Shown here in pieces: positions 22,958 to 37,600 of a stretch of 64,000 bases of DNA. Source of the DNA: Lycocorax pyrrhopterus obiensis (lineage: Eukaryota; Chordata; Aves; Passeriformes; Paradisaeidae); contig JACSVZ010000007.1 of assembly GCA_014706295.1 (NCBI GenBank), forward strand, positions 4,557,199 to 4,621,198, written 5' to 3'. Both the position numbers and the translations under genes were made by a program. Each line of letters starts with the position of its first letter. Within the stretch, counting starts at the first letter, position 1. A model generated the notes under the pieces. It ran no database searches. It had not been told where the DNA came from and was given only the letters and a program-made list of their open reading frames with translations.

Positions 22958-25900
22958 ACCTTATTATTGGCACAATTTTTGGATTTGCTTTTGGTCTAGC
23001 ACTTTGTGGTCAAATAATAAGTTGTCAGAATGTTTTTGAATTTTTATGTAACTGCTTTATATTTGAAAACTGCTTTTCACCGGGAATAAAGTCACCAAAC
23101 ACATAAGCTTTGTCTAGCTGAAAATCAGGTGTCTGTTCCTGTTGATGCTGATGATATTATAAGATACCTTTCAACTGGAAAAAAATTATTGTGCAGGAAA
23201 ATTATATGCTGCTGTTACAATGTGTGCCCTAATCTTAAAGAAAATCCATGTAATTTGAGCAGGCAGTATGCAAGAAGCTCTTATTTTTAATATGGTAAGG
23301 AAATAAAATGTGCCATTTAACACAGAGTGTTAAAAAGATTATCTTTTTTACCAAAAGGGGTGGTGTGTGTTTACATAAATACAAAGTGTTAAGGTTCTCA
23401 CTTGATCTGTTTGAAAGAGTAGATTGCAAACGGAGCATCAGGCATAGGTGAGAATGACTCTCAACAACAGTAAATAAGGAAATTAATAGAAATTTAATTT
23501 AATGAGGCAAAATTACTTCAAGAAGAGATTATTCCATGGAGCATGTTTAAAGGAAAGACATACGACTTTCTGCAGAGCAAAAAATCTGTTATCAACTTAT
23601 GTACACATCTAAATTCTGCAATCACAAGAAATGCAGAGGGTGTCATTTACGTAAAGTTAAAGAGCTGTTTGCATGATTGTTCTTTTAAAGTTTGTTGCAA
23701 GGTAGATTCAATATTACTCCTGAAAGGACTTGCCTGCTGAGGAACTTCATGCTGAGTTTAAGTTGAGAGTTTGAAACTTAAAAATGAAAACACTGAGTTT
23801 TGTATTGGAAGTCTCATAATAATGCTCATCATGAGAATCAGGTAGTGTATGTATTTCTTTTTCAACAGCCTTGACCAGGTTTTTATTTTTTTGTTTGAAA
23901 AGCAGCATACTTGTTAGAGGTATTGAACAGATCATTGTGCTTAGCTAATTCTAACTTCACCTAACTGGTAGAAAATTGATTTGTAATTTGACAATACAAA
24001 CAGAATAAGTTCAGTGCAGCCTGGCTGGAGCTTGACTGGAGTTAATCTAATTGCTACAGAGAGAAAGATAAGCCATCAAGTTTAATACAAAGGACGGTTG
24101 TTTTAATGCTCAGGGTAGTTTTACTTTGAGCTGTTCTTTACATCTGATTTACTAATTATCACTTTAATAAAAAGAAGGGGGCATATTTTCAAGTTGTGAC
24201 TGGAGAAGTTGATTACTAGCCTAGGTAGTACCAAGTGAAGCTTGGTGTTAGAGAAGTCACTAATTCAAACAGCTTCATTAGCCAGGTCATTATCGTGCTG
24301 CTGCTGCTGTTTAAATTATGGGTTGTGTGGTTTATTCACCTGACTTTGGTGTTGGTTGTTGTTTGGTTTTCCCTTATACCAGAAGAGTTCACTGTGATAT
24401 TCACTAGGAGGTGTGGAGAACAGGGAACAACACTGGTGATGATTATTTGCAGATGTTGGAATAACAGGAACTTTTCTCAGTCCGAGTAGCACCACAAAGG
24501 TGTTGCATGTGTCAGGGTGGAGATTAAAGCTGAGCACCGTGGAGCTGCTTAAAGCTGAACTCTGTGGAGCTGCGTGACGCTGCCATGTCCAAGCTGAGGC
24601 TCCTGCTGGCTCCGTCGGAGCCCTGGGAAGGTGCAAAGCCGGTGGGTGGCAGTCTGTCCTTGGGCTGTAAGTGCTCCCCTGCAGTAACTGTGTTGTACAG
24701 AATTAGGCAGCTGCTAATCCAGTGAAATGCAGGGGTTCACCAGGCAGCTGGAGGGTGGACCCAGCACATATCCTGCACAGGAACTGGCTGAGAAAGGTGT
24801 GCTGACTTGCAGCAAGTACGGAGTGTGGACAGAGATCATGGACAAAGGTAAAGAGAAAAAGGATGTAGTGAGGTATCTTAGTAGAAAAAGGGGCAGCTTG
24901 GTCTCACTCAGGGAGTGATATCTCACTTACTACTATGTAACGTGTAATGGTTTTTTCAAAGATGTAGGTGAGTTTTAACAAGTGGATGGGGTTGTGAATA
25001 TCCCTACAGAAGAAAGTTTTATTTTTAATTTATATAGAATATAAGAACCCATAGCATCACAAAATAATCCAGCAAGTAAGTGCATTGCTTATCCAGGTAG
25101 TTTAGCCAGTTGTGAAAGTAATGTTAGTTTCAAAAATCATTTCTAGATTTAATCTGTTTACTTACAGAGTTACTGTCCACAGTTAATTTGTTATAATGAG
25201 CAGCTTCTGATACGGCCTCCTTTGTAGATTTATGGTTCGTACATAACAGAATGGGCATCAGGCAATTGAAATGGGAGATTTGGCCAATTTGTGCTTGGCC
25301 TTTGATATCATTTGTGCTCTGCAGAGGAATCTGATGCCTCTCTTGAGCATTTTGTGCCCTGGTTATGTAAGTTATTCATTGTAACATATATTAAAAAAAG
25401 GATCTGTACTGGTGTTTGGTAGACTTTTTGTGAAAGGTGTTCAATGCTCACAAATATTCACTGTGTCCTGAGTCAGTATAAAATTCTGATTAAAAATAAA
25501 TCTTAAGTAGTAGCTTATTAAATGCCATAAAGCTGTTTCTTTAATATTTGCAAGTGTTCTTTCAGCATTTTGAAGACATATTTAAGTAGTTTTATATTGT
25601 GCAGTGTGCGTTTTATCTCATTTCTAAAGTGAGATGTTTGAAATAAAAATCATATAGCAAAAGATGTGAATTAAAGCACAAAGAAGGAAGCTACAAAGAC
25701 CAGCATAATGCTTTCACAACATAAATGTTCTGGTACAGTCAAGAGTACCTTGAGCTGTTCAACATTTCCAAATCAGACTATGCATTCAGGTGTCTACTTC
25801 AGAAATTTTAAGCATTAAGTCAATTGTTTAAAGAAGCTATAAGTCCAGAACAATAGTTTGAAGGATAATAAAAGTGTGGTAGAATTAATCATCTTGCAAT

Positions 25901-28900
25901 AGCTGTGTTTATATAAGGATCTCTTATTGCTGTTAAATGAAATCAACCATGTTTGTGTTGAATCTGAAATAGCTATTACATCTTTAAAAATACTGTCATG
26001 TGATGTACTAACCTGTAAAACTCAGTGTTTTGGGGACTTGTGGGGTTTTTCATTATTTAAATAAATTATCTGTGTCTAATTTTGTCTTCTGTTTGACATA
26101 CATAATATAATTATTACAGAAAATTGTTAAAGCAACACATTCTCACATTCCTTCTTTACTTCATCTTTAGAGACAGAAAATCCTGATCTGAATGACATAA
26201 CTGTCCCACCCTCCATCTTTTCCTTGCCTCAGTGCATCACAAATGCTTCCTCATCTCCCGTTGAGCTCAAATGCCCAGCACACATGAGCTCATTTGAGCT
26301 GATTTAATGCAGAAGCGAATTCATATACCTGAAGGCTTGGCTTGTAGGATAACTTGTAGATAGCTTATTATTACAGAAAAAAAGTTCAACTTCTTGTACA
26401 CTGCCAGTCATTTAGACAAACTCTGTCATTTAATTTTCAGTACATTAAAAGTAATGTTTCAAGGCTGAAAAGTCAGTAGTCAGCTATTTGACTGACTGTT
26501 GTCAAACTTGACCCTTCATTGTTATTCCTTCTAAATTAACAATAATGAAAAAATTCAGTCTGTTTTGCTTGGATTTGTGACCTAAGTATGTCCATAGTCA
26601 AAGAAGGTAAAGATGAATGAGTTTGCTGAGCAGCATCTTAGCTAAACATTTTTCTTTCCTTGACAGAACATTAGATTGTAACTAATGAGGTCTTTGAGGA
26701 GAGGCTGAACAAGAGCTGCTCTTTTAAGAGGTACTTGTCTTCTGTCAGAGCAATCCAGGATTGGCTCCGACTGCTACAGAGGAGCAGTACCAAGGATGGG
26801 CTTGGGAGGATTCTCCCAGTGAAACTCTGGCTTCTGTAAATGTTGCTGTTGAAACTCAAGGGATGAAAACCGTGGATTATTCCTCTACAGGTGCTGACCT
26901 GTGCTAAGTTTTAACTTTACCTTTCCATCTCCTTCTCTTGACTATTCCTTTCTCAAATGGGGCAGTTCCGTAAAGGCTAAGACTGCCTAGATAGAGTGTT
27001 ATTAAATATCAGTGTCCCAAAGCTCAGTAATGAATTCTGGTAGAGCAGAATATTCTATTGGCATGTGCTTTCCTAGAGTCCCCCTCAAAGTGTGTCCCTG
27101 TAGTGTTGTGAGGACACACTGCCAAAGTTGTTCTCTGGCTGCAAATGGAGAAATTTGCCAACCATGTCCAACCTTAAACTGGAAGTTAAATTAACACCAA
27201 ACTAGTGATCAATCCAGATAGGAACACATGCTTCAAGCCTATGAATAAATCCAATACAAAGTAATTTCTGAGTGTGTGTGATTCCATGGATTATGTTTGG
27301 AATTGTTTTGTCACTGAGGCTATGAAGTTTTGAAATAATGCTGACTTCTTTGTTTATTGTTGTTGTTGTTAGGGTTTTTTCCTGTTGTGTTTTGGGTTGT
27401 TTTTTGGGGGTTGTTGCCTGTTTGGTTTTTTTAATACTGGTTTTCACAACTGAGTAAATTCTGTTAATAAGTAGCTTTTTATGTCCATTTAAAAAGTTGT
27501 AATTCAACAAAGGCCAAACCTGTTATTTTGAGATCTCAAATGTCTTCAAACACTGTAGTGATTCTGTGTTGCTCTCAGAGATGGGGAAAGCTGAAATAGT
27601 TTCAAGAAAACAAAAAATTGAAACCACTTGTTATGCAAGTGTTGGAGTTATGGTTGCTAATAAACAATTTTTTAAAAGCAGTCCTGTATTCTTCAAGGCC
27701 TGCTTTCCGTCTGCACCTGAAGTGCCTTAGGGACTTTGATTATTTTGCATTATGAATAATCTGACCTGTTAAAGGTGTGAGGCTGTTTTCAGGTATTCTG
27801 AATGAATTAGAAAATGAATGGTGTACTTTGGTTTGGAATATTGTGTTAGTGACTGGGGCAGGGGGGCAACACAGAAAACTGTGCTTTGTGCTCAGCAGCT
27901 CTTAGGAAGTTGAGGGTATCAAAGTACTTGACTTCTTTGCCTGCAGACGGGTTTTCCTCTTGCAAGTCCCAGTGCCAGCTGAAGGCTCCTGCCCCAAACT
28001 GCCTGTCCCTGCCCTTCTGCCAGATGTTACTCAGCCAGGAAATGACATCCTGGGGCTTTTCCTTCAAGCACGACTGTTCGACTGTTCGTGTCAGCTGGAA
28101 AGGTTCATCCCCGTTCTTTCAGTAGTTTTAAGCAACCCTGCTTGGTTTGGTTTTCTGGGGGTTGTTTTTGTTTGTTAGTTGTGGGGTTTTCTTTCTATAA
28201 TAAGATAGAGGATTCGGGAGTTTGCTTTCAATGAAAGTAGCATTTGCCTAAACTATTTTCCTAACCATTTGTTTGTCTGGAATCATTATATGACTAAGGC
28301 CACAATAATCTATGCCTAAACAACAGAATATTGTTTAATGTGACGTTTAATAGTGTAAATTGTGAGCATAGGACCCAGAAATTTAGAAAAAAATTTAAAA
28401 CTCCCTTTATATTTTTACCTTTGTACTACTGTAAATTTAAGTGTTTGTTTTTCCCCTTCATTCCTTTGCTAGTTTTTGATGGATTTTCTACTGTTTTTTT
28501 TTTCTCCTGCTGTATAGTGTAGTTTTCAAAGGGCTTTTTGAAGTACCTCTTGAGGCTCTTGGGTCACTCTTCATAGGAAGATAAGGGGCCATGGAAAGAG
28601 AAGAAAATGAAAGAGTCTGTTTCTAAAGATATACTTTTTGGTAACCATAGCTTCTGGTTTTTCTCCTAATTTTCATACCTTCATTAGCCGAATAATTGTT
28701 TTCTTCTGTTTATACAACAACAGTTGATTTTTTCCATCAATAGAAACTGAAACTTTTACACTTGATTTCAGCATTGTTTGTTCAAGAGCTGAGAAGGGTG
28801 AGAGATGTGAATATTTAATATGAAAGTTGTGTGTGGCAATTACTTGCTGTTTGATCAGACTCTTCCCAGTGTCATGGGGTTAGATCTTTCCAGAGAGTGG

Positions 28901-31900
28901 GGAATTGGGGCTGAAAGGACCAAGAGTTCATTACCTCCGTTTCTATAGGATGGACTGGTGATTGCTGCTGCAAGCATGGGGTCCATTTCCCTTGCCAGTG
29001 CGAGAGGTTGTCTGTCTCATCTGGTGGAAGTTTCCGAGCAAGAATCTGCAGTTCCTTGTTTTTGCAGGGGGAGCTGGAGGGCTGTAAGGTAGCGGGTTCA
29101 TGGAGTGTTGCCTTGGACCAAGAGGAGAGTAACTGTGACCAGTTAGCTCCAGTAAAGAGTGTGGAAGCTTAGAGTAGTAGGGTGATGCTACAGTACCATG
29201 ATAAAAGAAATTGCATTTAAAGTATGTTTAAGCAAGATAGCTTTAAAAAAAGAAACTCAGCATGGAAATGAATGAGTTTATGACAGTGTAGTTTAGTCTG
29301 TGGGGTTTTTTAACTGCACTTTGAGGACTCCAGTAATTTTCAAGAATTTTCTGCACTGGATTGAGAGTCCCACCCTGTGTTTCTACTGTGCAGCTGTCAG
29401 TGAACGCCCGTTTTGTGTTCTGTATAACTGTTGCACATTGCTCTGTACATTTCATCCTAACTTTTTTTTTTTTAATTCTGGCTGGTTTTAAAAGAAAGCA
29501 GTTTGGGTTGTCTGTGGGTCTTTTCTTTTAAAATTATCCATTGGGTAATGAATAACTAAAATGTTAGGGGAAAATTCATTTTTCCTCCAGAGTGCTGTCT
29601 TGAGGATGTTTTGCTGCAAATATTCGAGTCACAGCAAATACTTCCTTATAGTTACAGCTATAGCAACAATAGTGTTATCTGAAATATTTCTGTTCTGGTG
29701 GATTTGTCTCAAGCAAAGGTGTAGGTCTGCTGTGCTGAATGTTGTATATAACAGTGGTTATTTCTGGCCAGAGGGTTATGAAAAAGATTAATAATGTGTG
29801 TAAAACATGCAAGCAGTGAAATATTGTGTGGGAAGATTGATACTTGCACAATAGTTTTGATCATGGCAGATTATAAGGAGGAAAAAGGGACAAGACTGGA
29901 CACAGTTTTCACCAGCTAATTGATCAATGAGCAATGTTAGAAAAAAGTCATAGAATGGATAAGTTCTAAGAGATGAGAAGAAAAATGAAATGGTCATCTT
30001 TTATTTTTCCACAAATAAGGAACATTTCACATGAGTAAGAATCGTCTTGGAGATGGACAGTGCAGGCTGTAATTAGTGTCAAGGCTGATAACAAAATCAG
30101 GTAGGGCAAGGCTAAAGTTGTTAAAAAGCTTAAAGGTTGTGTTTGGGGGGAAAAAAGGAAGAAGAGATGGACTGAAGTAATGAATCAAGTAGATAAATTC
30201 CTTGCTCTTTAGTCCAGCTGTCTTTGCAGAGACATCCTTTGGGGAAGTTTAAATCTCTATATGAAAAGATTGAATGCCACAAGGAGCTCTTCACTTTCTG
30301 TTTCTCCTCTTTGCAAGTGGAACAAGCAGGCTCCTTCCATGTTCCTTGCTATCTTCTGCCAATTGAGTGAGCATGTTGAAAAGATTGATTGTGGACTAGG
30401 AAGGCAAGTTTAAGACCTGGCATCATCCTTTTCAGGGAAGTGAACAAGTTTCACACTTTGGAGAGAGTGCTTTGTAAAATCAGTGAAATACAAAAGCACC
30501 TTCAAAGTTGTCTTGTTTTGTGCTGTTTTAACATAAGAGCACTCCTCTCTTTTCTCTCTTTCTTTTTTTCCCTTCCCGAACACTTGTCACATGAAGCTTT
30601 TCAATACTGAATTGTGCTAGTTACGTCAGAGGGGATAGCTTACAAAACACAAACGAGTGTGGAGCCTGACCTAGTGAGGGTCCTCCCTTCTCGCTGTGAG
30701 TCTCCTACTGAAATGCACGTGTTACATCCCTGGTATTCCTGCGGACGAAATTCAGGTGCCGCCTTTAGTCCACTGAACATACGTCTTGCCTGTTCGTCTT
30801 TGTGTACAAGAAAGGATGTTTTCCCAGCAGTTCAGTTTAGGAAGACTGTAGGGGACTAAATGTGAAGCAAATGTTTAAAAACAACAGTAAACTTTGTGAC
30901 TCTCTCTGGCCCCCGTTGCTGGTGTAGTGCAGAGGGACAATGCCGTGTTTTGCTGTAACCTGGTAAGCATTAGGTGGCAGTAGCGTGTTGTATTTGGCAG
31001 CTGCTTTGTCGTTGGATTTTATCTTTGGTATCTTCAGTGCAGTTTCATAAATGGAGAAAACATGTATTTTATTTCTCTTAGTTTTTATAAAATGCTGATT
31101 TATGGTTGCTTTGCTGTGTGACTGTAAGGGCAGCTGTTTGGAGTCTCGTGTGCGTAGGTGGGATTAGTGTGCTGTAGTATGTGCAGTGTTTGTGACTTAT
31201 TTTCTGGTCTGTGGTACCTAACAGTGGTAACATTAACCACACATATTCTGATGATAAATATGCTGTTAATAGCCAAGTGAGTTTGGTTCTGCAGCCCTTA
31301 CTTTTTCATAAGCTGCTATCATATAACATAATATAGCCTGTTAGATGAAGTAGGTTAGGGGTTTTTTTGCTTTTAGTCTTTATTCTTAGATAAAAAACAA
31401 TCTTAGGCTCAAGAGAAAGTTGGTAGGAACATAATTAACCTTTCAGCACAGTGGTGTTATTGTCACTCCGGATCTTGGACAAGTGCAGCTACCTTGTGGC
31501 CCTTTTGGAGGGTGTTTTTTCCCTTCATCCTTGTTTCTCACAGGTAAAGGATCTCAAGGATTTCAGAACTGTGTTGCATTGTATTAATTGGGCAGGATGA
31601 TCAATTAATGGAAGAAGAGCAAGAAAGTGTTGACAGAACATGCTACCTAATTAGTACCTTATGGACCATGTAGGCCACAGAGCGCCCAGACTGTGATATC
31701 GCAGGGTGGCAACTATACAAGGCCTTTATATGCAAAATAGGCCTGTGGAAAAGCCAGGGAAGGAAGTCTTCATTGCTGAAGTATTTCCCTTTCCACTGCA
31801 ACCTTGGGGGAAGCTTCGTACTTCATAGAAGGAGCGCAAATCAAATTATCAACCCTGTGTTTTGTACACGTCTTGCTCTGAAGTCATGTAGCCTTTTGTT

Positions 31901-33879
31901 TGCTCCAAAATTTTTTAACGTAAGAGCTGATCTACAAATAGTTGTTCTTTTTTAAAATAAAACTATGTAGTAAGACAGAAATACTAGGGCAGTAAGATTT
32001 CCTGATGGCTCCTGTGATGAAATGGCAAGCAAAAGGATTCTAAGTGAAGAGCAGCCAGCACAGTGCTTGAGGGTTCCACCTCAACTGGTTTTCGATTACA
32101 CAGCAGTGCTCAAGAGTTTTTCAGGTGAACCTTAAGTCATTCTGAATTGAAGAGCACTTTGAGTCTAGGAAGGTAGAATGCCAGAATTATTTAGTTACTG
32201 GTAATTAGTGGGTTTTTTCCATTCATTTTTATAAATATGTTGGTAATTAATTTGCATTATTCATTCAGAAGTTCTTCCTCCGGTGGCAGAAGTTTAATGT
32301 TTACATGGTTAAACCAAAGATTTTTTCAAAATGAACTCATTTTCTCCTGCAGTTTAAGCTTCTTTGTTTTACTGAGATAAACATCTTCCTGTTTCAGAAT
32401 ACTTTTGTTGAGTAAAGGACCTCTCTTTTTTTTGTGTGTAAAATAGTGTATTTTTTTACCCTGCCCTGATTTTATAAGTTCAGCTGGTGAAGTTGGAAAA
32501 TGGCTTCTTTCTGTGACCTTTCAGTGAGTGCCACAGAGTGGGGCCAAGTGCACGTTTGTCACCTTTTTCCTTGATTGCCACAGGTGGCTAAAACGTGCTT
32601 TAATTTTGTTAGCCAAAAGTTCAAATTCCAGTTTAATAAGTGAATTGATAATTTGGCCTATGTTCTGATTTAAAACCATCCACAGAATGGATTGTGCAAG
32701 AAAAACAGTTCAGCCCTAGAGCGCAGCAGCCAGTCTGTGCTCTGTATATCCTGCAAATGATCATTTGGAGGCGTTGTGCTTGGGTGCTCAGCTGTAGCTG
32801 CCATAGGCATGGCAAAGGTAATACCAGATCTGGGTGTTAGTTCTGTTACATGCTGATGGGGATTTGTGGCTGAAAGTATTCAGTGTGACCATGGATGTAG
32901 AATTAGCCAAAGTGTTAACTTTAAATGTAATTACAGAGCTCTTGGAGTGTTGCAATTGCATTATATGGTTCCTTTTCCGTGCTGTGTCCAGCAGGGAGAC
33001 TGCTCAGCTTCACGTTTTGGTGCTTTATCAGCTGATCTGGAACTTTCAATACATGCTGCATAATTTGATTGAAAGTGTTGCTACAAGCCATGACAGTTCA
33101 GAACTGGAAATGTGCAGTTTTGCCAGGGTGTGGGGTGTTGAGGGGAACCCACTCTCCTACACTGTGTTAAGCTTAGCTGGTAGTATTTCAGATCGAGATG
33201 TTTAATGTCTTGGATAGCTTTAAACATAAATTTATTGAGCCCTGAGACCACTAGAAGCAGAATTACTTGTTCATGAGGGCTGGGACCTGGACCAGCCCCA
33301 CTTTAAACTGTTCGAGGACAGTGGTGGGTGGGTACCCTGCATAAAAACCCACAGTCAGTCTGAACTTTGCAGTGGAGGCAGGGATTTTCTGCCAGCTCTC
33401 ACACTAATCCTGCTCACAGTCTGCAGCAAGAGACCCTCTGATAAACGCTTCTGGATCAAAGCAACAAAACTCTATTTCCAAATGTAATTTTAGAACAGGG
33501 AGGAATGCTGCACTAAGCTTAATTGTCCAAACTTGATTCCAAAGCTGTGGGAAGATGCAGACTCTGAACACAGTCTTTTGTGGATAGAGAGAAAAAAACT
33601 GAGTACAAAGAGAATGTCAGCCTACCATAATATTTTGATTTTTGAAATTATTTACAATAGTTGTTGATTTCGTAGATATTTATAGATGTGGCTTAAATAT
33701 TGTGGTCATACGGCCAGATTGAGAGATTTTGTTTTAGGAATTGTAATTACTTTCTTACAAAAATGTGTCCTCATGGTCTGTAAATAACTAGAGAAATGGA
33801 TGCAATTATATGACCCAATCCAGCCCCTGTTTAGCAGTTAATTTCTCCAGATTTCTATGAGCATTTGTTCCGACCTACA

Positions 33880-34690
33880 CAGATTTGGTTGTTGGTTTAA
33901 ATCTAGCCAAGGCTGGTGGTGTCTTAATTGCTACCACAGAGCAACCATTTGGCCTGTGCGAGATGAATGTTGTCAAGGTACCTTCTGCAAGGCGGACATT
34001 CATCCACTGGGAATGTATCAAGAAAGTTTTCATTAATTGGTCCCTTTGTTGGCATTCGTGGCAGAGCAGCCAAAAACTGAGTATGAACAGACACTATGTC
34101 AGGGGGTGAGATTTATTGGCAAGTCTCAGTAAAAACTGGTATTTACTACATATATTGTAAGCAGGGGCAAAGGAGTTTCCAACTAAGAACAGTCTGGCAT
34201 TAAATTTACTCAGTTTTTTTTTAAAAGGCAGTGAAATGCAACAAGAATTCAAACTCAGAAGTTAAATAGGAAATAGCCAGTTAATATTTTTCTTCTTAAT
34301 GTTGACCGTCTTGCAGCTTCTTTTTAATGTGATGTGAAGTGTTATGATGGGCTGTATAATGTACAGACAGATTTGCATGGACCTATGAATGCTTGTGTCA
34401 GATGAGAACACTTGACAGTTTTTGTCTTGACTTCATTTGCTTAACCTGTAGATAATAACAATTACAGTTGATAATGTATACGTGTAGAATAAAGCATGAC
34501 AAATGTTTTTAAACATAGTTGCCAATTTAGATACTTTTATGTTCACAATAATTTCTACACTTTGATCTTGTTGCTTTGTTAAAAGGCTGCACTTTGTTAT
34601 ATTGCAAGGGACATACTGGTGATGATTTGTGCATTTTGTCTTAGTGCAGCATGCTTGTTTGTTTAACTTCGTACAGAGCAAGGCTGTTTG
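33880..34690. promoter_or_regulatory. Candidate enhancer-like conserved block in intron 2
   Basis: The block has no recognised repeat and a high density of developmental transcription factor cores: GTCTTAATTGCTACCACAG, TTTTCATTAATTGGTCCC and ATTTGCATGG (an octamer-like POU core). It also has ACTTGACAGTTTT (a TALE-type TGACAG), GATAATAACAATTACAG (GATA, SOX and homeodomain cores) and CACTTTGATCTTG (TCF-like). Distal PAX6 regulatory DNA is known from this gene neighbourhood in vertebrates. The call is inference; no conservation could be tested here. Confidence 0.3.
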
Positions 34691-37600
34691 TATGAGGCTT
34701 GCTTTTCTGCTTGCTTAAGCCCATTTTAACTTTTTTATATCATAGTGTGCTATAAATAAAATAACAGTTTTATTACTCTGAGGGGGAGTTCTGATTCTGA
34801 AATTTGAATATATTGCCTGTTCGATATTGAGCTTTGATCCAAGATTAAATAGATTGAACCCCCAAGTACTGATAATCTGATTAATAAAAGTGCTTGGTAT
34901 TAATCTGTGCAGTTCTCCTAAGGAGTCAAAGTTTCATCCTCTTGGATTCCCAGCCATGAGTCTGGCGATGTGGTTGGAAAATAATGGCTTGGGTTTCTCT
35001 CTTCATCCAGCTGCTTCCAGTGTTTCCCCCCTCCTCATTCTCTTTCTGTTCTGAGCAGCAGAGTGTCCAGCTCACTCCTGCCGGTGGCTGTCAGTGGTGT
35101 GTCCTGCTCTCATCTCACACTATCCCGTGCTTATCCAGGGCAACTTCCATTTCTGCCATGTTAGTCCATCCAACCCTTTGCATACCAATTCCGTGGCTTG
35201 GATCTCTTCTGTTTGCAATTTTAATTCAGTTCTTTCATTCATCAAAAATGTACCTGCACCAGATATGAAGAGTGTTCTCTTTGTAAAGTTGGGATTGAAT
35301 TTCTCTTCCTGACCATTGCTGAGTGTCTTTCATGACTGCTTATTTTTAAATATAAATACACATCTTTTTACACATTCCAGAAGGTGTTGTAGTGTAGGTT
35401 GTGAAAATTTCTTCTTAAAAAAAGGTAATTCATAGTTGGTGGAAATCATACTTCTCACTGCATTCCATGGATAAAATACTGTCTAGCTATAAAAATACTG
35501 TAGCTACTACTATATGCCTAACATGGAGAAAGGGAATGGGGATGCTGAGACACTGAGCTAATTTGAGATGTTAATATTCTATCATTTGCTCTTACTTAAA
35601 GGTCAGGTTTAGTCATTAGATGTAGTTTCCTTCAAAGGCAGAAATACTTGGGTGCATCTAAGTAATCCTCTGGTAAAATCCTACTACTTGATTTACTCAG
35701 GGCACATCTCCAGCTTTAAATATATCCCTTATTCAAATATAGGCACACATCCCCTATGGAAATAAAGCAGGAATTCAAGACTTGTCTTAACTTGTCAGTT
35801 CAATTTAGCAAGGTGATTCCATGAGACTGTAGATGATTTCAGAGTTAAAAATCTTTAATAAATCAGGTAGTTTAGAAATTTACTGTGCTGTGTTGGTAGA
35901 ACTCACTACTTAATGGTTACTTTATGACTCATGATAGTAAGTCCAGAATAATCTAACTTGAATTTTTGAGCTCTGATGGTTTCATCATTGTTCTATGCCT
36001 GGCGTTACTTTTGAATTTTAGAACCTTAATAATGGTTTCCCTTACAGGGAAAAAAAATCTGAAAAGCTTAAAAGCTTTAAAAATCTGAAAATATATCTCT
36101 AAAATAATCGTCTCAGAAGAGGTCAAGAATTTAATGCAGCCACATTTGATTCATCCTTTTTAGATTACTTTTTATTTTCTGCTGAAGAATTCTGCAAAAG
36201 CTCGACAACTTTGCAGAAAATACTGGAAAGTAGGAGAGACAAAGCTGTAGAAGGTAGAGAGTACTCCTTAGTTTGATCCTGGAAAAAAATGACAACTGAT
36301 TTCCCTTCAGTTTCCTCAGTCAGAAAAAAAGAAAGTTTACATTTTAAGCGGCTTACTTAAAAGCTATGTAATTTCAGCAGGGAGGAGTTTTTTACAGTTA
36401 TTTGTGAAATATACAGCAGTAGATTAAATCATTTTTTTCGTAAGTGAAATGAAAATTTGGAAGCAGTAGTAGTTTTCCTAGAAAATAAATCCTCTTGGTT
36501 TGATGTATGGAATTAGGGAAGTGGTGCATCTTTTGTTTTTAGGGTGAATACCCCTTATACACAAGGCAAAACAGCCACAGTAATGTATTAATTACTAGAT
36601 GAGAAGGGATAGTACTTTTAAAACCTTTTCTGAATAACCAGCCTTTTCAATCTGGCACGTTGAAAAGTAGCTATGAGTAAAAGTTTGACCATATGAAGTG
36701 ATTTAGTTGTCGTGTATTGCACAGTTTAGGGAGAGATTCCAGTGTAAAACTTAGGCCTGTAATGCTTCACCCCTCCTCTCCCACTGAGCTGTATTAACCT
36801 GATTCTCACTGGGTGCTGTAAATGTCTTTTGAAAAATAAATTCATCAGCCCCAGTAAGAAATGTACATTACATTGATTTAACTAGAGGGTTTCTGCTTGC
36901 TAATTTGAAGTTGATTAACATCAGTCAGCGTGTTACATTTATTGCCCAAAGTTAAGGAGCTCGTAGCAGGGTCGGGAGGACGGGGACCTTGGCGTGGCAT
37001 CTGCAGCGCTTGAGTTGCTCAGCCAAAGCTCAGCCAGCTCTCGTCGTTCCTCGTCCCGTGGTGTGAGAGTTCTTGAGGTCTGCTGATGTGTTACTGAGAT
37101 GTAATACCAGTTGTTGGCTAAATGGTCACAGTGACTTCCAGGGATTAAAGTCCAGGGATTGATTTTGCAGTTCTTTAAAGTGCAGAAGGGTCCAAACTTC
37201 ATGGAGTATAAAGTAGGCAGAAATTCAGAGAGTAGCAGTTGAATGTGCTGTAGCATGTTCCAAATTCTTATACAAACCTAATTGTGTGCTACACTGTACA
37301 AAGAAGAATATAATAAATAAAATAGATGTTGGAACTCAAGGCATTTTCATAGTCTACACTTGAAGACTGCAACAACATTAACACCTTTTTTTTGACAGAA
37401 AAGGTTTGTTTACTTGCCTGTCCTTTATTCTGTAACAGATATCAAAGGCAATAGATGAGCATAATGCAATACAAGTAATTTAACTAAAAAAAATCCATGA
37501 AAAATTTCTGACTTTTTAAAACTTGAAAAAATGTTGTGAACTGAACCTCAACTTGTGTTTCAGAGTAGGTTTGCCAGGTGATACATTGTTTCTCACAGTG

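Noticed and set aside
32834..33205. 123-codon + strand ORF in intron 2
   Set aside because: A second overlapping frame is also open, there are no splice signals of note and no domain; chance or an old decayed element is likelier.
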